A stretch of DNA of 64,000 nt from a bacterium A37T11 (GCA_900109895.1 FOBR01000016.1:62001-126000); one strand, 5' to 3'. Shown: positions 41,576-51,916, counted from the first letter of the stretch. Notes: generated by a model from the sequence alone, not told the origin. Numbers and translations: made by a program.

Positions 41576-43282
41576 ATGAAATCGAGAACTAATTTCTTAA
41601 TAATAATTTGCTTGTTGATGGAGACAATCTTGTTATCCTGTTCGAAAACATTGAACCTTTCGCCGGAAGATACCGTTTCTGAAGCAGATTTTTTTAACGA
41701 CGCGAGTGATTTTGAGCTTTTTGCAAATCAGTTTTATTATTACATGCCAACCTACAATGATGATGACCAGAATTCTGATGTGGCTATGCCTATCAGTGGG
41801 GTCAGTTCAATCAGCAACAGTTCATACATTGCTCCTACAAGTGATAACATATGGACAACGGCATATAGCCAAGTCTGGCAAACTTCTTATTTGATAGAAA
41901 AGGTAAATTCTGCGTCTGCAAGTGTTCGTGCAGAAATATCCAGGTACGATGGAGAAGCTAGATTTTTCAGGGCAATGCAATATTTTACATTGGTTAAAAG
42001 GTTTGGAGACGTTCCCTTAATAGATACAAGATTAGATGTTTCTGATAAGGAAATTATATATAAGCCACGCAATTCCAGAAAAGAGGTGGTCAATTTTATC
42101 CTAAATCAATTGGATACGGCTATATCAGAACTTCCCTTGGAAAGTGGAATTGCCCTCGCAGATAAAGGCCGTATATCAAAAGGGTCTGCATTAGCTATCA
42201 AAGCGCGTGTAGCCTTATTTGAAGCCACATGGAGAAAATTTCATGAAACAGGAGATGACCCCAGTGAATTATTTACTGTAGCTATAAATGCCTGCAAGGA
42301 AATATTTTTCAGTGGTGAGTATCAGCTATTCGATAAAAGAAGTGTAATGGGAGATAGTAGCTATCGGTTTTTCTTTATTTTAGATAAAATTGCATCTAAT
42401 CCTGCCGGGCTTACCAAAGCAGATCAAAAAGAAAATATTATGGTGAAGGATTACGATAGTGAAATTTCGGCTGCACCGGGTGTTACAACAGGACCTTCGC
42501 CCACCAAGACTATGGCAGACATGTTTCTTTGCATAGATGGATTGCCTATTGATCAGTCGCCCAAATTTAAAGGATATTCACTAGTTGCCAGTGAATATAC
42601 AAACAGGGATCCTCGTATGACAAATGATTTGCTTATTCCACTTCAAAAATATTGGTCTTTTGGGCAGCCCGCTTATTACCGTAACTGGTCCAATCCAACC
42701 GCCGGAGGCCTGCAATACACTGTTACTTTTAATAGTATTACACAAACAGGATATGCAAGGCATAAATTTTCCCAGGAAATTCAATCGCCATTCAGCACAA
42801 ATTATCCGGTGATCCGTCTGGCTGAAGTCTATCTCATTTATGCAGAAGCCACTTTTGAACTGGGTAGTAGTATAAGTGATGTAGACCTGGACTTGTCAAT
42901 AAATAAATTAAGGGAACGGGTTGGGATGCCCGCCCTGACCAATTTGTTTGTTAATACTTATGGACTTGATATGCGTACAGAAATAAGGAGAGAAAGGACC
43001 GTAGAACTACTATTCGAAGGGTTTCGTTTTGACGATCTAAGAAGATGGAAAACGGCAGAAACAGAGTTATCAAAATCATTGAAAGGCATAAAATTTACAG
43101 GCACTCAGTATGCAACAGATTCAAGGTGGAGCAGCATGAATTTCACCACTGACGCCAATGGATTCATTATCCTGGAAGACGCCTCTAAAAGAACTTTTGA
43201 GCAAAAAAACTATTTATTTCCAATTCCTACCCGACAGATCGTGTTGAGTCCAAGCCTAAAGCAAAATCCAGGATGGGAATAG
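41576..43282 (+). CDS. SusD/RagB family lipoprotein (PUL B)
   Basis: A 568-residue SusD partner, 14 bases after susC. Lipoprotein signal METILLSCSKTLNLSPEDTV (lipid Cys near residue 22), the EARFFRAMQYFTLVKRFGDV helix, VIRLAEVYLIYAEATFELG and RRERTVELLFEGFRFDDLRR are all SusD features. It forms the substrate lid on the outer-membrane importer. Its stop is two bases before the start of the RbsD/FucU-like gene, so translation may be coupled. Confidence 0.95.
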   Translation: MKSRTNFLIIICLLMETILLSCSKTLNLSPEDTVSEADFFNDASDFELFANQFYYYMPTYNDDDQNSDVAMPISGVSSISNSSYIAPTSDNIWTTAYSQVWQTSYLIEKVNSASASVRAEISRYDGEARFFRAMQYFTLVKRFGDVPLIDTRLDVSDKEIIYKPRNSRKEVVNFILNQLDTAISELPLESGIALADKGRISKGSALAIKARVALFEATWRKFHETGDDPSELFTVAINACKEIFFSGEYQLFDKRSVMGDSSYRFFFILDKIASNPAGLTKADQKENIMVKDYDSEISAAPGVTTGPSPTKTMADMFLCIDGLPIDQSPKFKGYSLVASEYTNRDPRMTNDLLIPLQKYWSFGQPAYYRNWSNPTAGGLQYTVTFNSITQTGYARHKFSQEIQSPFSTNYPVIRLAEVYLIYAEATFELGSSISDVDLDLSINKLRERVGMPALTNLFVNTYGLDMRTEIRRERTVELLFEGFRFDDLRRWKTAETELSKSLKGIKFTGTQYATDSRWSSMNFTTDANGFIILEDASKRTFEQKNYLFPIPTRQIVLSPSLKQNPGWE

Positions 43283-43284
43283 TC

Positions 43285-43842
43285 ATGACAAGGATACTCC
43301 TTTTAATTGCACTATCTATGTGCTTAGTAAAATGTGGAAACTATTCTATAACTGCTGTGACGGACGCTTCGTCACAGCAGGAATGGAAAACGTTAGTGGA
43401 CCATGAACTGCCACTATTTGGTCATCGAAATTGGATATTAGTAGTAGACAAGGCATTTCCTGCACTTACTTCCCCGGGAGTTGAAGTTTTATATGCTCAT
43501 GAAGACCTATTAAGCGTATTGAATTATGTCGTTGGCAAAATTGATTCATCCACCCATATTCGCCGGATCGTCTATACAGATACAGAACTTCAATTTCTAA
43601 ATTCAACTATTCAAAAAGGAATAGATACGTATAGGGACTCACTGAAACGAATCGTAAAGCAACCCATGAACTCCGTTCTGCATGATTCCCTATTTATGAA
43701 ATTAAAGCAAGCCTCAAATCTTTTTAAAGTCCTTATCATCAAAACAAATGAAACCAGAGCCTATTCGTCGGTCTTTCTTCAATTGGATTGCGCCTACTGG
43801 AGTGCAGGCCAGGAAAGTGAGCTTCGTAAAAAAATGAAATAA
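43285..43842 (+). CDS. RbsD/FucU-like (sugar mutarotase-fold) lipoprotein
   Basis: A 185-residue protein. The first ATG (43273) overlaps susD; the ATG at 43285 directly follows the susD stop and opens on a clean signal peptide (MTRILLLIALSMCLVKC), so I chose it. The lipobox ends in Lys before Cys, which is unusual, so lipidation is not certain. The body resembles RbsD/FucU: LPLFGHRNWILVVDKAFP carries the family His and Asp, and the C-terminal KTNETRAYSSVFLQLD matches the region with the active-site Tyr. RbsD/FucU proteins interconvert pyranose/furanose or anomers in the cytoplasm; an exported version beside SusCD would act on sugars in the periplasm. The match is by eye. Confidence 0.6.
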   Translation: MTRILLLIALSMCLVKCGNYSITAVTDASSQQEWKTLVDHELPLFGHRNWILVVDKAFPALTSPGVEVLYAHEDLLSVLNYVVGKIDSSTHIRRIVYTDTELQFLNSTIQKGIDTYRDSLKRIVKQPMNSVLHDSLFMKLKQASNLFKVLIIKTNETRAYSSVFLQLDCAYWSAGQESELRKKMK

Positions 43843-43858
43843 TTGTCAAAATAAGCTA

Positions 43859-46333
43859 ATGCAACTTAAAAACCCACTTCTATGGTGCATCTGTATTACC
43901 TTATCGATCGCACAAACGAACCAAACAAATGGTCAGGATCTTCGTGCCCCAGCCTTTCCATTAATAACCCATGACCCCTATTATAGCATATGGTCATTTT
44001 CAGACACATTAAACAATCAAGCAACCAAGCATTGGACTGGAGAAGAACAACCTCTAAATATACTTGCACAGGTTGATGGAACCCTATTTCAATTAGCAGG
44101 CAGCACTTTTACCCAAATTGAAGACATTGTTCCTACCGGCCGCAAAGAGACTTATATGGCAAGATGCCTTCATCAGCCACCCCCGAAAGGTTGGGAAAAA
44201 CCCAGTTTTTCGGACTTTTCATGGGAACTAAGCAACGGCCCCTTTGGAGATAATTCGGCTAGCAATCCCCTAAAACCCGCTACTTTATTCCAACGGGAAA
44301 TATGGTATCGTCGGGAGTTTAACCTATCCAAAATTCCGAAAGATGTCAAGTTGCTTATCAGCCACGATGATGCTGCTGAAGTATTTCTAAACGGAGAACC
44401 CATCTATAATAATAGCAATTATAGGGCGGACTATACCCAGGAAGACATACCTGCCAAAGGATTGGCTACTTTAAAAGTCGGTAAAAATTTATTAGCTGTC
44501 CATTGCCTGAACACAGGCGGCGGAGCCTTTGCAGATTTCGGTTTGGTTTGCAACAAAAACTTATTGAGTACAAAAAGAGCCGTTCAAACAGGAGTCAAAC
44601 TAACCGCCACCCAAACTGCTTATTCCTTTTTTGCTGGAGGCACCGCCATTTCATTAACTTTTACCTCACCATTATTACTGGATCAGCTAGCTATATTAGC
44701 AAGGCCAGCTTCATACATCACGATAAGCGCTAAGTCACAAGATGCCAAAAAGCATGCTGTGAAATGCTGGATAGCCCTATCTGGCAGGATTAGTGCTAAT
44801 ACACGGGAACAGCAAGTAGCTGCCAAAACTTATCAGGATGATCAATTGCTTATACAATCTGTCGGTACCCTGAGTCAACACACACTTGAAAAAAGGGGAG
44901 ATAACCTACGTATAGACTGGGGCGAAGCATATTTAGCCATAGAAAAAAAAGTCGGAAACAGCGTTATGCCACATGAAACAATGGAATTTATCAAATCATT
45001 AAGTTCCCGCCAGCAAGTTTCTAAGGTCCAAACACATGGAGATGCCTCATCCACATGGATAGGCGTCCAGATAGATATGGGTCGAATATCAAAACAGTCT
45101 GTATCTACACACGCTATCCTGGCATATGATGATAAGTATTCGGTGCAATACTTTGGTGAAAACCTGCGACCATGGTGGCGACGCGACGAAAAAGTCACCG
45201 CTTTTGACATGCTTCATGCGGCCGAACGCGATTATTCAAGGCTGATGCAAGACTGTCGGGCATTTGACAATAAACTCACCGCAGATGCAAAAAAAGCAGG
45301 AGGTCAGAAATATGCACAGCTATGTGAGCTAGCATACCGTCAGGCTATTGCCGCACACAAAATAGTGGTTAATAGCCATGGTGAACTGCTGTTCTTCTCC
45401 AAAGAAAATTTTTCTAACGGTTGTATAGGTACTGTAGATGTGACCTATCCCTCTGCCCCCCTCTTTCTATTATATAATACGGAATTAGTTAAAGGACTAT
45501 TACGTTTTATAATTGATTATTCTGAAAGTGGAAAATGGACTAAGCCATTTCCTGCCCATGATCTGGGAGTTTTTCCTCAAGCAAATGGACAGGCCTACGG
45601 TGCAGATATGCCTGTGGAGGAGGCGGGGAATATGTTAATCCTTATGGCGGCTATCGCAGTTAGGGATGGGAATGCCGATTTTGCAAAATCACATTGGGAA
45701 ATACTTACCACTTGGGTCAAGTATTTGAAAAAGGAAGGATTGGATCCAGCCAACCAGCTCTGTACGGATGATTTCGCCGGGCACCTTGCTAGAAATGCCA
45801 ATCTTTCGATCAAAGCCATTATGGGTATTGCCGCGTATGGGAAAATGGCACAAATGCTTCATAAAGATGAGATAGCAATGGAAAACATGGACGAAGCACA
45901 CCTACTGGCCCGAACGTGGATGACGCTAGCTAATGACGGAGACCACTATGCACTGGCATTTGGTAATGTAAATACATGGAGTCAAAAATATAACCTAGTA
46001 TGGGATAAATTATTAAAATTAAACATTTTCCCAAAAGAAGTAGCAGAAAAGGAACTAGCATTTTATAAGACAAAACAACAACCCTATGGCTTACCGCTGG
46101 ATAGCCGCAAAACTTACAGTAAATCAGATTGGATCCTTTGGACAGCTACCTTAGGTATCGATACAGACTTTCAGGAATTCGTTGACCCAGTATGGAAATT
46201 TGCCAACGAAACAAGCGACCGGATCCCATTAAGCGACTGGTACGAAACAACCAATGGCAGGTCCATCGCCTTTAGGGCGCGTTCAGTTGTAGGAGGCTAT
46301 TTTGTAAAAATGCTCGATAAATCTATGGAATAA
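43859..46333 (+). CDS. Glutaminase-A-like secreted protein (DUF4964/5127/4965/1793)
   Basis: An 824-residue secreted protein of the family named after Aspergillus glutaminase A. The N-terminal block APAFPLITHDPYYSIWSFSD (DUF4964) is followed by a jelly-roll insert like the sugar-binding domain of GH2 enzymes (about 140-235: EIWYRREFNLSKIPKDVKLL and DDAAEVFLNGEPIYNNSNY), then DUF5127 (about 240-465), DUF4965 (about 465-640, SNGCIGTVDVTYPSAPLFLL) and DUF1793 (about 640-815, CTDDFAGHLARNANLSIKAI). The last parts form a six-hairpin glycosidase-like fold. Its PUL setting makes a glycan-active role as likely as glutamine hydrolysis. Activity unknown. Confidence 0.85.
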   Translation: MQLKNPLLWCICITLSIAQTNQTNGQDLRAPAFPLITHDPYYSIWSFSDTLNNQATKHWTGEEQPLNILAQVDGTLFQLAGSTFTQIEDIVPTGRKETYMARCLHQPPPKGWEKPSFSDFSWELSNGPFGDNSASNPLKPATLFQREIWYRREFNLSKIPKDVKLLISHDDAAEVFLNGEPIYNNSNYRADYTQEDIPAKGLATLKVGKNLLAVHCLNTGGGAFADFGLVCNKNLLSTKRAVQTGVKLTATQTAYSFFAGGTAISLTFTSPLLLDQLAILARPASYITISAKSQDAKKHAVKCWIALSGRISANTREQQVAAKTYQDDQLLIQSVGTLSQHTLEKRGDNLRIDWGEAYLAIEKKVGNSVMPHETMEFIKSLSSRQQVSKVQTHGDASSTWIGVQIDMGRISKQSVSTHAILAYDDKYSVQYFGENLRPWWRRDEKVTAFDMLHAAERDYSRLMQDCRAFDNKLTADAKKAGGQKYAQLCELAYRQAIAAHKIVVNSHGELLFFSKENFSNGCIGTVDVTYPSAPLFLLYNTELVKGLLRFIIDYSESGKWTKPFPAHDLGVFPQANGQAYGADMPVEEAGNMLILMAAIAVRDGNADFAKSHWEILTTWVKYLKKEGLDPANQLCTDDFAGHLARNANLSIKAIMGIAAYGKMAQMLHKDEIAMENMDEAHLLARTWMTLANDGDHYALAFGNVNTWSQKYNLVWDKLLKLNIFPKEVAEKELAFYKTKQQPYGLPLDSRKTYSKSDWILWTATLGIDTDFQEFVDPVWKFANETSDRIPLSDWYETTNGRSIAFRARSVVGGYFVKMLDKSME

Positions 46334-46353
46334 TTGTTTAGGGATATGCAAAT

Positions 46354-49167
46354 ATGAGGATAATAACGTTCGTGCCCTTCACTTTATGGTTTTGTCTGCC
46401 ACTATTGACATTTTCGCAAAGCCCAAGAAATTCCCGCCTATCGTTTGACAAGGGCTGGCGTTTCCATCAAGGGGATATTACTTTTCCGGAGGTCAAAGGT
46501 CATGGCATGAGTTATATGAACGCCAAGGCGGGTACTTCCTGGGGTGCAGCAGCTCCCGACTTTGACGATACCAACTGGCGGCTGCTGGATCTTCCACACG
46601 ACTGGGCCGTTGAATCACCATTTGATTCCACGGCCAATCTGTCTCAGGGTTACCGCAAACGCGGAATCGGTTGGTATCGGCGGGCCTTCAAACTAGACCC
46701 ATCAGCACATGGTAACTATTTGGAATTGCAATTTGATGGCATTGCCACCCATTGTACCATCTGGGTAAATGGGATCCTTCTACATCGGAACTGGTGCGGA
46801 TATACATCTTCTTATATTGACATCACCCCCATTGCAAAATATGGCAATGAGCTCAATATCGTATCCATTCGGGTAGATGCCGATGCACAGGAAGGTTGGT
46901 GGTATGAAGGTGCGGGCATCTACCGCCATACATGGCTGGTGAATCGTTCACCCGTTCACCTAATGACCGATGGGGTATATGCCCAGCCCGTCAAAAAACA
47001 ACATTCATGGGAGCTTCCAGTGGAGGCAACCATTAAAAATTCAGGCAAAGAGCCTGGTAAGTTTGAAGTTGAAGTAAGCCTCCTGGATCCTAATAGCCAT
47101 ATCGTGGCATCCGCTCGCGCGCAGGCCTTTGTGCCTCCACTAGGACAAACAATGAGCAAACTATCACTTCCGGTAGCAAATCCACGGCTCTGGACACTGA
47201 AAGATCCGGTACTTTATCAAGTAAATACGGTGATCAGACAAAACGGTGTCAGTACAGACAGCCTGAAAACCAACTGTGGCTTCAGAACGATCCAATTTAC
47301 CTCCGATTCCGGATTTTTCTTAAATGACGTACATGTGAAGCTAAAAGGGGTGTGCAACCATCAGGATCACGCCGGAGTTGGAGTAGCCGTTCCGGATGCC
47401 CTTTGGGATTTCCGACTGGATAAGCTCAAAGAGATGGGTGTGAATGCCTATCGATGCAGCCACAACCCTCCCTCTACCGAGTTTTTGGACGCCTGCGACC
47501 GCAAAGGGATACTGGTAATGGACGAGAACCGGAACTTCAACACCTCGCCTGAATACCTGAACCAACTGGAATGGATGATTCGCCGCGACAGGAACCATCC
47601 GGGTATTATCCTCTGGTCCGTGTTTAACGAAGAACCTATGGCGGGTACCGAAAGTGGTTATGAAATGGTCCGAAGGATGAGGGCAGTGGTAAGAACCCTT
47701 GATACGACAAGGAGCGTCACCGCCGCCGCTAGTGGCGGCCTGTTTGAACCTATCAATATTTCGCAGGCAGTCGATGTGGTAGGCTTCAACTACCAGATGG
47801 GTATTTATGACCGTTTTCACCAAGAAAATCCTGCTATGCTACTCACAAGTTCAGAAGACGAATGCGGGCTGATGACGCGCGGCGAATATGCTAATGACCA
47901 GGTAAAACACCTGGTGGAATCTTATGATACCCAAAAAGCAGGTTGGGGAGCTACGCAACGGGAGGGCTGGAAGGCTGTAGCAGAAAGGCCATTTATCGCT
48001 GGATGCTTTATTTGGACCGGGTTTGACTACCGGGGCGAGCCGCAACCGTTTAGCTGGCCAACGACGAGTTCCAGTTTTGGAGTGATGGATCTTTGCGGAT
48101 TTCCCAAAACAGGCTTTTATATCCATCAGGCCCAGTGGATAACAGAAAAACCCATCCTGCAACTGGTACCTCACTGGAACTGGCCGCAGGACAGCATCGG
48201 CAAGAATATCCGGGTCATGGCGCTGAGTAATGCCGACAGCTTAAAGCTTCTACTCAACGGCAAGATAGTCGGCGCCGCACCGGTAGACCCCTACGAAATG
48301 AACACCTTTCATGTCGCTTACCATCCTGGCAGGCTGGAAGCCTTTGGGTATAAAGGGGGCCGGCAAGTTTCCCATTTTTTCGTAGAAACTACCGGCCAAC
48401 CCCATAGCATCCAATTGATTCCTTACCAGAAAAGCATTGCGGGAGATGGTTGGGATGCCATTCCGATTACAGTCAGAGCATTGGATACTAAAGGAAGGCC
48501 GGTGGACACGGCTAACCTGCCCATTACTTTTGAAATCAAAGGCCCCGGCCGCATTATCGGGCTGGGAAACGGTGACGCCAATTCGCATGAGCCAGAGAAA
48601 GGCAATAAACGCAACTTATATAATGGATTGGCCCAAGTTATTGTGCAAAGCAATGAAGGCGGTGCAGGTCCACTTGTCGTAATCGCCCGCTCAAAGGGGC
48701 TGAAGATGGGGCAAACTGTCTTAGACATCCGGCAAACTTCCGAGTACCCGCTTGTCCCAGTGGTCAATACCGTGATGCTCTTGGACCATTGGCGCATGTC
48801 TCCCCAGAGCAACACGCGGCCAGATCCCAACCAATTCCTGGCAGACTATGATCAAAATAGCTGGTCCCCTAGCAAGCCTGGGAGCCTACAACCCTACACA
48901 TCTCAGCATTTTGCCATTTATCGAACTCAATTTACGCCCTACGAAGGTCAAAGGGCTAACGGTGGCCACCTAGTACTCAAGGACGTTGTGGGTAAAGCAA
49001 CCGTATATATCGATCAAAAGCAGGTCGGGGAAAAAAGAACCCTAGAGAAGGCGGACCTGTCCGTAGCATTCCCGCCAGGTGAAGGACAGCGCATCGTCAG
49101 CGTACTGATAGAAACCAGCCCTGGCACAGCTGCGGGATTAGGCGGTCTGACAACCGTAACCGAATAA
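46354..49167 (+). CDS. GH2 family glycosidase (beta-galactosidase-like)
   Basis: A 937-residue secreted GH2 enzyme. It has a signal peptide (to about FSQS, residue 23), a sugar-binding jelly roll (about 25-220, PHDWAVESPFDSTANLSQGY), an immunoglobulin-like domain (about 225-330), a TIM barrel (about 330-620) with KLKGVCNHQDHAGVGVAVPD, the acid/base Glu426 in WSVFNEEPM and a probable nucleophile Glu501 in LLTSSEDECGLMTRGEY, then C-terminal DUF4982-like and beta domains. It removes beta-linked sugar, most often galactose, though beta-glucuronidase or mannosidase is not excluded. Clearly more GC-rich than the regulators upstream (33 of 60 bases in 46561-46620). Confidence 0.92.
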   Translation: MRIITFVPFTLWFCLPLLTFSQSPRNSRLSFDKGWRFHQGDITFPEVKGHGMSYMNAKAGTSWGAAAPDFDDTNWRLLDLPHDWAVESPFDSTANLSQGYRKRGIGWYRRAFKLDPSAHGNYLELQFDGIATHCTIWVNGILLHRNWCGYTSSYIDITPIAKYGNELNIVSIRVDADAQEGWWYEGAGIYRHTWLVNRSPVHLMTDGVYAQPVKKQHSWELPVEATIKNSGKEPGKFEVEVSLLDPNSHIVASARAQAFVPPLGQTMSKLSLPVANPRLWTLKDPVLYQVNTVIRQNGVSTDSLKTNCGFRTIQFTSDSGFFLNDVHVKLKGVCNHQDHAGVGVAVPDALWDFRLDKLKEMGVNAYRCSHNPPSTEFLDACDRKGILVMDENRNFNTSPEYLNQLEWMIRRDRNHPGIILWSVFNEEPMAGTESGYEMVRRMRAVVRTLDTTRSVTAAASGGLFEPINISQAVDVVGFNYQMGIYDRFHQENPAMLLTSSEDECGLMTRGEYANDQVKHLVESYDTQKAGWGATQREGWKAVAERPFIAGCFIWTGFDYRGEPQPFSWPTTSSSFGVMDLCGFPKTGFYIHQAQWITEKPILQLVPHWNWPQDSIGKNIRVMALSNADSLKLLLNGKIVGAAPVDPYEMNTFHVAYHPGRLEAFGYKGGRQVSHFFVETTGQPHSIQLIPYQKSIAGDGWDAIPITVRALDTKGRPVDTANLPITFEIKGPGRIIGLGNGDANSHEPEKGNKRNLYNGLAQVIVQSNEGGAGPLVVIARSKGLKMGQTVLDIRQTSEYPLVPVVNTVMLLDHWRMSPQSNTRPDPNQFLADYDQNSWSPSKPGSLQPYTSQHFAIYRTQFTPYEGQRANGGHLVLKDVVGKATVYIDQKQVGEKRTLEKADLSVAFPPGEGQRIVSVLIETSPGTAAGLGGLTTVTE

Positions 49168-49211
49168 CATACATATAGCATACTAAAACTGACACAGCAT
49201 ACTTACATAAC

Positions 49212-51809
49212 ATGACAAAAAGCAGATTAAGGACCGGTGCATTAGTGGCGCTAGCCCTATTAACGACTGATAAGCTGGCCGGACAATCAGCCAGCAAGGA
49301 TTGGCCCATATTAAAACATTATGACCAGGCCCATTTATCCAAAATAGTCCTCCCAATTGGCGGCATTGGTACAGGTACCGTCAACCTAGGGGGGCGGGGC
49401 GACCTTCGGCAATGGGAAATCATGAATATACCCGGGAAGCAGAATCCCGGAGGTCCCAATAAAAACGATCTGGAGAGCATTGCTCCCGTATTCTGTCTGT
49501 ATACCAAAACCCCGGATGGAAAAACCATCTTCAAATCGCTGACGGGCCCTCTTGAATACTATCAGTATGAGGCCATGATGGGGCAGCCAGTAGAGAACCA
49601 TGGATTGCCGCGGTTCAGGGAGGCCAGTTTTGATGCAGCCTACCCCTTTGGCCAGGTCAACCTAACAGATAAGGATGTGCCGCTGGATGTAAAGATCCAG
49701 GCTTTTAATCCACTTATACCGGCAGATGCCGATGCCAGCGGTATCCCCATCGCCATTTTCCGGTTTGTATTGACCAACAAGACAGATCAAGCCGTATTGG
49801 CGTCAGTATGCGGTGTAATGGACAATTTTATTGGCATAGACGGCAGCAAGGAGCGGGTTGAATGGAAAGGCGAACAAGAATTATACGGAGCCAGTAAAAA
49901 CAAAAATACGTATCGAAATGCCCAGGGCGTGGAGGGTATCTATATGACCTCAGATGGAGTGGATAAAAATGACCCAGCCTGGGGAACCATGGCCCTGACC
50001 ACCGAATCAAAAGACAGCATTACCTACAAAACATCGACCTCTTCCTTGGGATGGGGCAGTGAAATTCTGTCATTTTGGGATGATTTCCGCGCAGATGGCA
50101 AATTGACCAATACCCCTTATAACCAACCAGACAAGCCCACCGGCGCTCTGGCCAATATGGTTACAGTACCCGCTAAAAGTACCCGGGAACTCACGTTCTA
50201 CATTACCTGGCACTTTCCCAACCGGTTTGCCTGGTCACCAACAAAAGTAGGCAATTATTACACCCAACAATACCAGGACGCTTGGGACGTTATTCAGAAA
50301 ACTCACAGCCGCATTCCTGAACTGGAGCAAAAGACTAAATTGTTTGTGAACACCTTCTTGCATAGCGATATCCCGGATGATGTCAAGGAAGCGGCTCTGT
50401 TCAATGTCAGCACGTTGCGTTCACAAACAGTATTTCGCACGCCAGATGGCCACCTGTTTGGTTGGGAAGGTGTTTTTGATAGGGTAGGTTCCTGTATGGG
50501 TTCCTGTACTCATGTTTGGAATTATGAGCAGGCTACCCCCTTTTTATTTGGCGATCTGAGCCGCGGCATGCGCGGTATTGAATTTGGCATATCAACCGAT
50601 AGCACCGGCTTAATGAGCTTTCGTACCAATCTACCCATCGCTACCGCCCAACGATGGGGAAAAGCAGCTGCTGACGGGCAGATGGGTACGATTATGAAAA
50701 TGTACCGTGACTGGCAACTGTCTGGCGATGATAAATTCCTGAAACAATATTGGCCCATGGTAAAAAAAGCTATGGAATTCTGCTGGATAAAAAACGGCTG
50801 GGATGGCGACGTAGACGGAGTGATGGAAGGATGCCAGCATAATACTATGGATGTTGATTACTATGGGCCCAACCCGCAAATGGAATTGTGGTATCTCGTC
50901 GCATTAAGGGCCAGTGAAGAGATGTCGAAATATCTGGGTGATCATGCGTTTTCAGTAAAATGCCGCAAGTTATTTACTGCGGGCAGTGCCTGGACAGACA
51001 AAAACCTATTTAATGGCGAATATTATGAGCAGCAAGTACGACCTCCAATGAAAGCAGAGAATATAAACAGGCTCTTGCAGGCAGGTGCCGGTAGCCGTGA
51101 CTATACCAATCCCGATTTTCAGTTAGGCAAAGGATGTTTAGTGGACCAATTGGTAGGTCAGTACATGGCGCACGTATGCGGCCTTGGATACCTGGTAGAT
51201 TCGGCACATATAGCCACTACGCTAAAAAGTATCATGAAATACAACCACCAGGAAGCTATGTGGAACCATTTTAACCATTTAAGGTCGTATGTTTTCGACG
51301 ATGAATCAGCTTTGCTAATGGGCAGCTATCCCAGAGAGCGGCCTGAGTTTCCGTTTCCTTATTACAACGAGGTGATGACCGGATTTGAATATGTAGCTGC
51401 CATTGGCATGCTCTATGAAGGCCAGACAGACAGCGGGCTATTGTGCATAAAAAATATACGTGACCGTTTTGACGGACAAAAGCGCAACCCGTTTGATGAG
51501 ATCGAATGCGGGCACCACTACGCACGGGCCATGGCAAGCTGGGCAGGTCCGATTGCGCTGAGCCAATTTAATTATTCAGCGGTGAAAAAGACGATGACAT
51601 TCACCTCCAAACCCGGCACCTACTTTTGGAGCAATGGCTATGCCTGGGGAAATTGCAAGATTGATGGAAAAAAAGCCACGCTGCAAGTACTTTTTGGGTC
51701 ACTCCAACTCTCCAAATTTGAAATTACAGGCATAGGTTCTGTAAAAGTAAAAAATGGAATGCTGGATGCGGTTAAAAAAAATAATTTAATAATAGATTTA
51801 AAGAAATAA
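49212..51809 (+). CDS. GH116 (GBA2/DUF608-type) glycosidase, first copy
   Basis: An 865-residue secreted enzyme of the GH116 type: signal peptide (TKSRLRTGALVALALLTTDK), GBA2-like N-terminal beta domain (about 35-370; IVLPIGGIGTGTVNLGGRGD) and an (alpha/alpha)6 barrel (about 380-830) with HLFGWEGVFDRVGSCMGSCT, QHNTMDVDYYGPNPQMELWY (Asp547 fits the acid/base region) and NPFDEIECGHHYARAMASWA. GH116 members cleave beta-glucosides, beta-xylosides or glucosylceramide; the bacterial DUF608 group is little characterised. Last gene of PUL B, 44 bases after GH2. A paralogue is at 58851. Confidence 0.88.
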   Translation: MTKSRLRTGALVALALLTTDKLAGQSASKDWPILKHYDQAHLSKIVLPIGGIGTGTVNLGGRGDLRQWEIMNIPGKQNPGGPNKNDLESIAPVFCLYTKTPDGKTIFKSLTGPLEYYQYEAMMGQPVENHGLPRFREASFDAAYPFGQVNLTDKDVPLDVKIQAFNPLIPADADASGIPIAIFRFVLTNKTDQAVLASVCGVMDNFIGIDGSKERVEWKGEQELYGASKNKNTYRNAQGVEGIYMTSDGVDKNDPAWGTMALTTESKDSITYKTSTSSLGWGSEILSFWDDFRADGKLTNTPYNQPDKPTGALANMVTVPAKSTRELTFYITWHFPNRFAWSPTKVGNYYTQQYQDAWDVIQKTHSRIPELEQKTKLFVNTFLHSDIPDDVKEAALFNVSTLRSQTVFRTPDGHLFGWEGVFDRVGSCMGSCTHVWNYEQATPFLFGDLSRGMRGIEFGISTDSTGLMSFRTNLPIATAQRWGKAAADGQMGTIMKMYRDWQLSGDDKFLKQYWPMVKKAMEFCWIKNGWDGDVDGVMEGCQHNTMDVDYYGPNPQMELWYLVALRASEEMSKYLGDHAFSVKCRKLFTAGSAWTDKNLFNGEYYEQQVRPPMKAENINRLLQAGAGSRDYTNPDFQLGKGCLVDQLVGQYMAHVCGLGYLVDSAHIATTLKSIMKYNHQEAMWNHFNHLRSYVFDDESALLMGSYPRERPEFPFPYYNEVMTGFEYVAAIGMLYEGQTDSGLLCIKNIRDRFDGQKRNPFDEIECGHHYARAMASWAGPIALSQFNYSAVKKTMTFTSKPGTYFWSNGYAWGNCKIDGKKATLQVLFGSLQLSKFEITGIGSVKVKNGMLDAVKKNNLIIDLKK

Positions 51810-51888
51810 GAAAGAAATATAAATAAAAAATAGGCACTTATAGCAAAAATAGCTAAAAATTTGCAAATTATTTTTGATTATTTTTATA

Positions 51889-51896
51889 TAGTTTTG
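51889..51896 (+). promoter_or_regulatory. -7 promoter box of the second ECF sigma gene
   Basis: TAGTTTTG, a perfect TAnnTTTG, two bases before the first possible ATG (51899) and 20 before the next in-frame ATG (51917). Transcription would start about 51902, which favours the later start codon. Confidence 0.5.
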
Positions 51897-51916
51897 TAAT
51901 GGCAATCTCCACAGCT

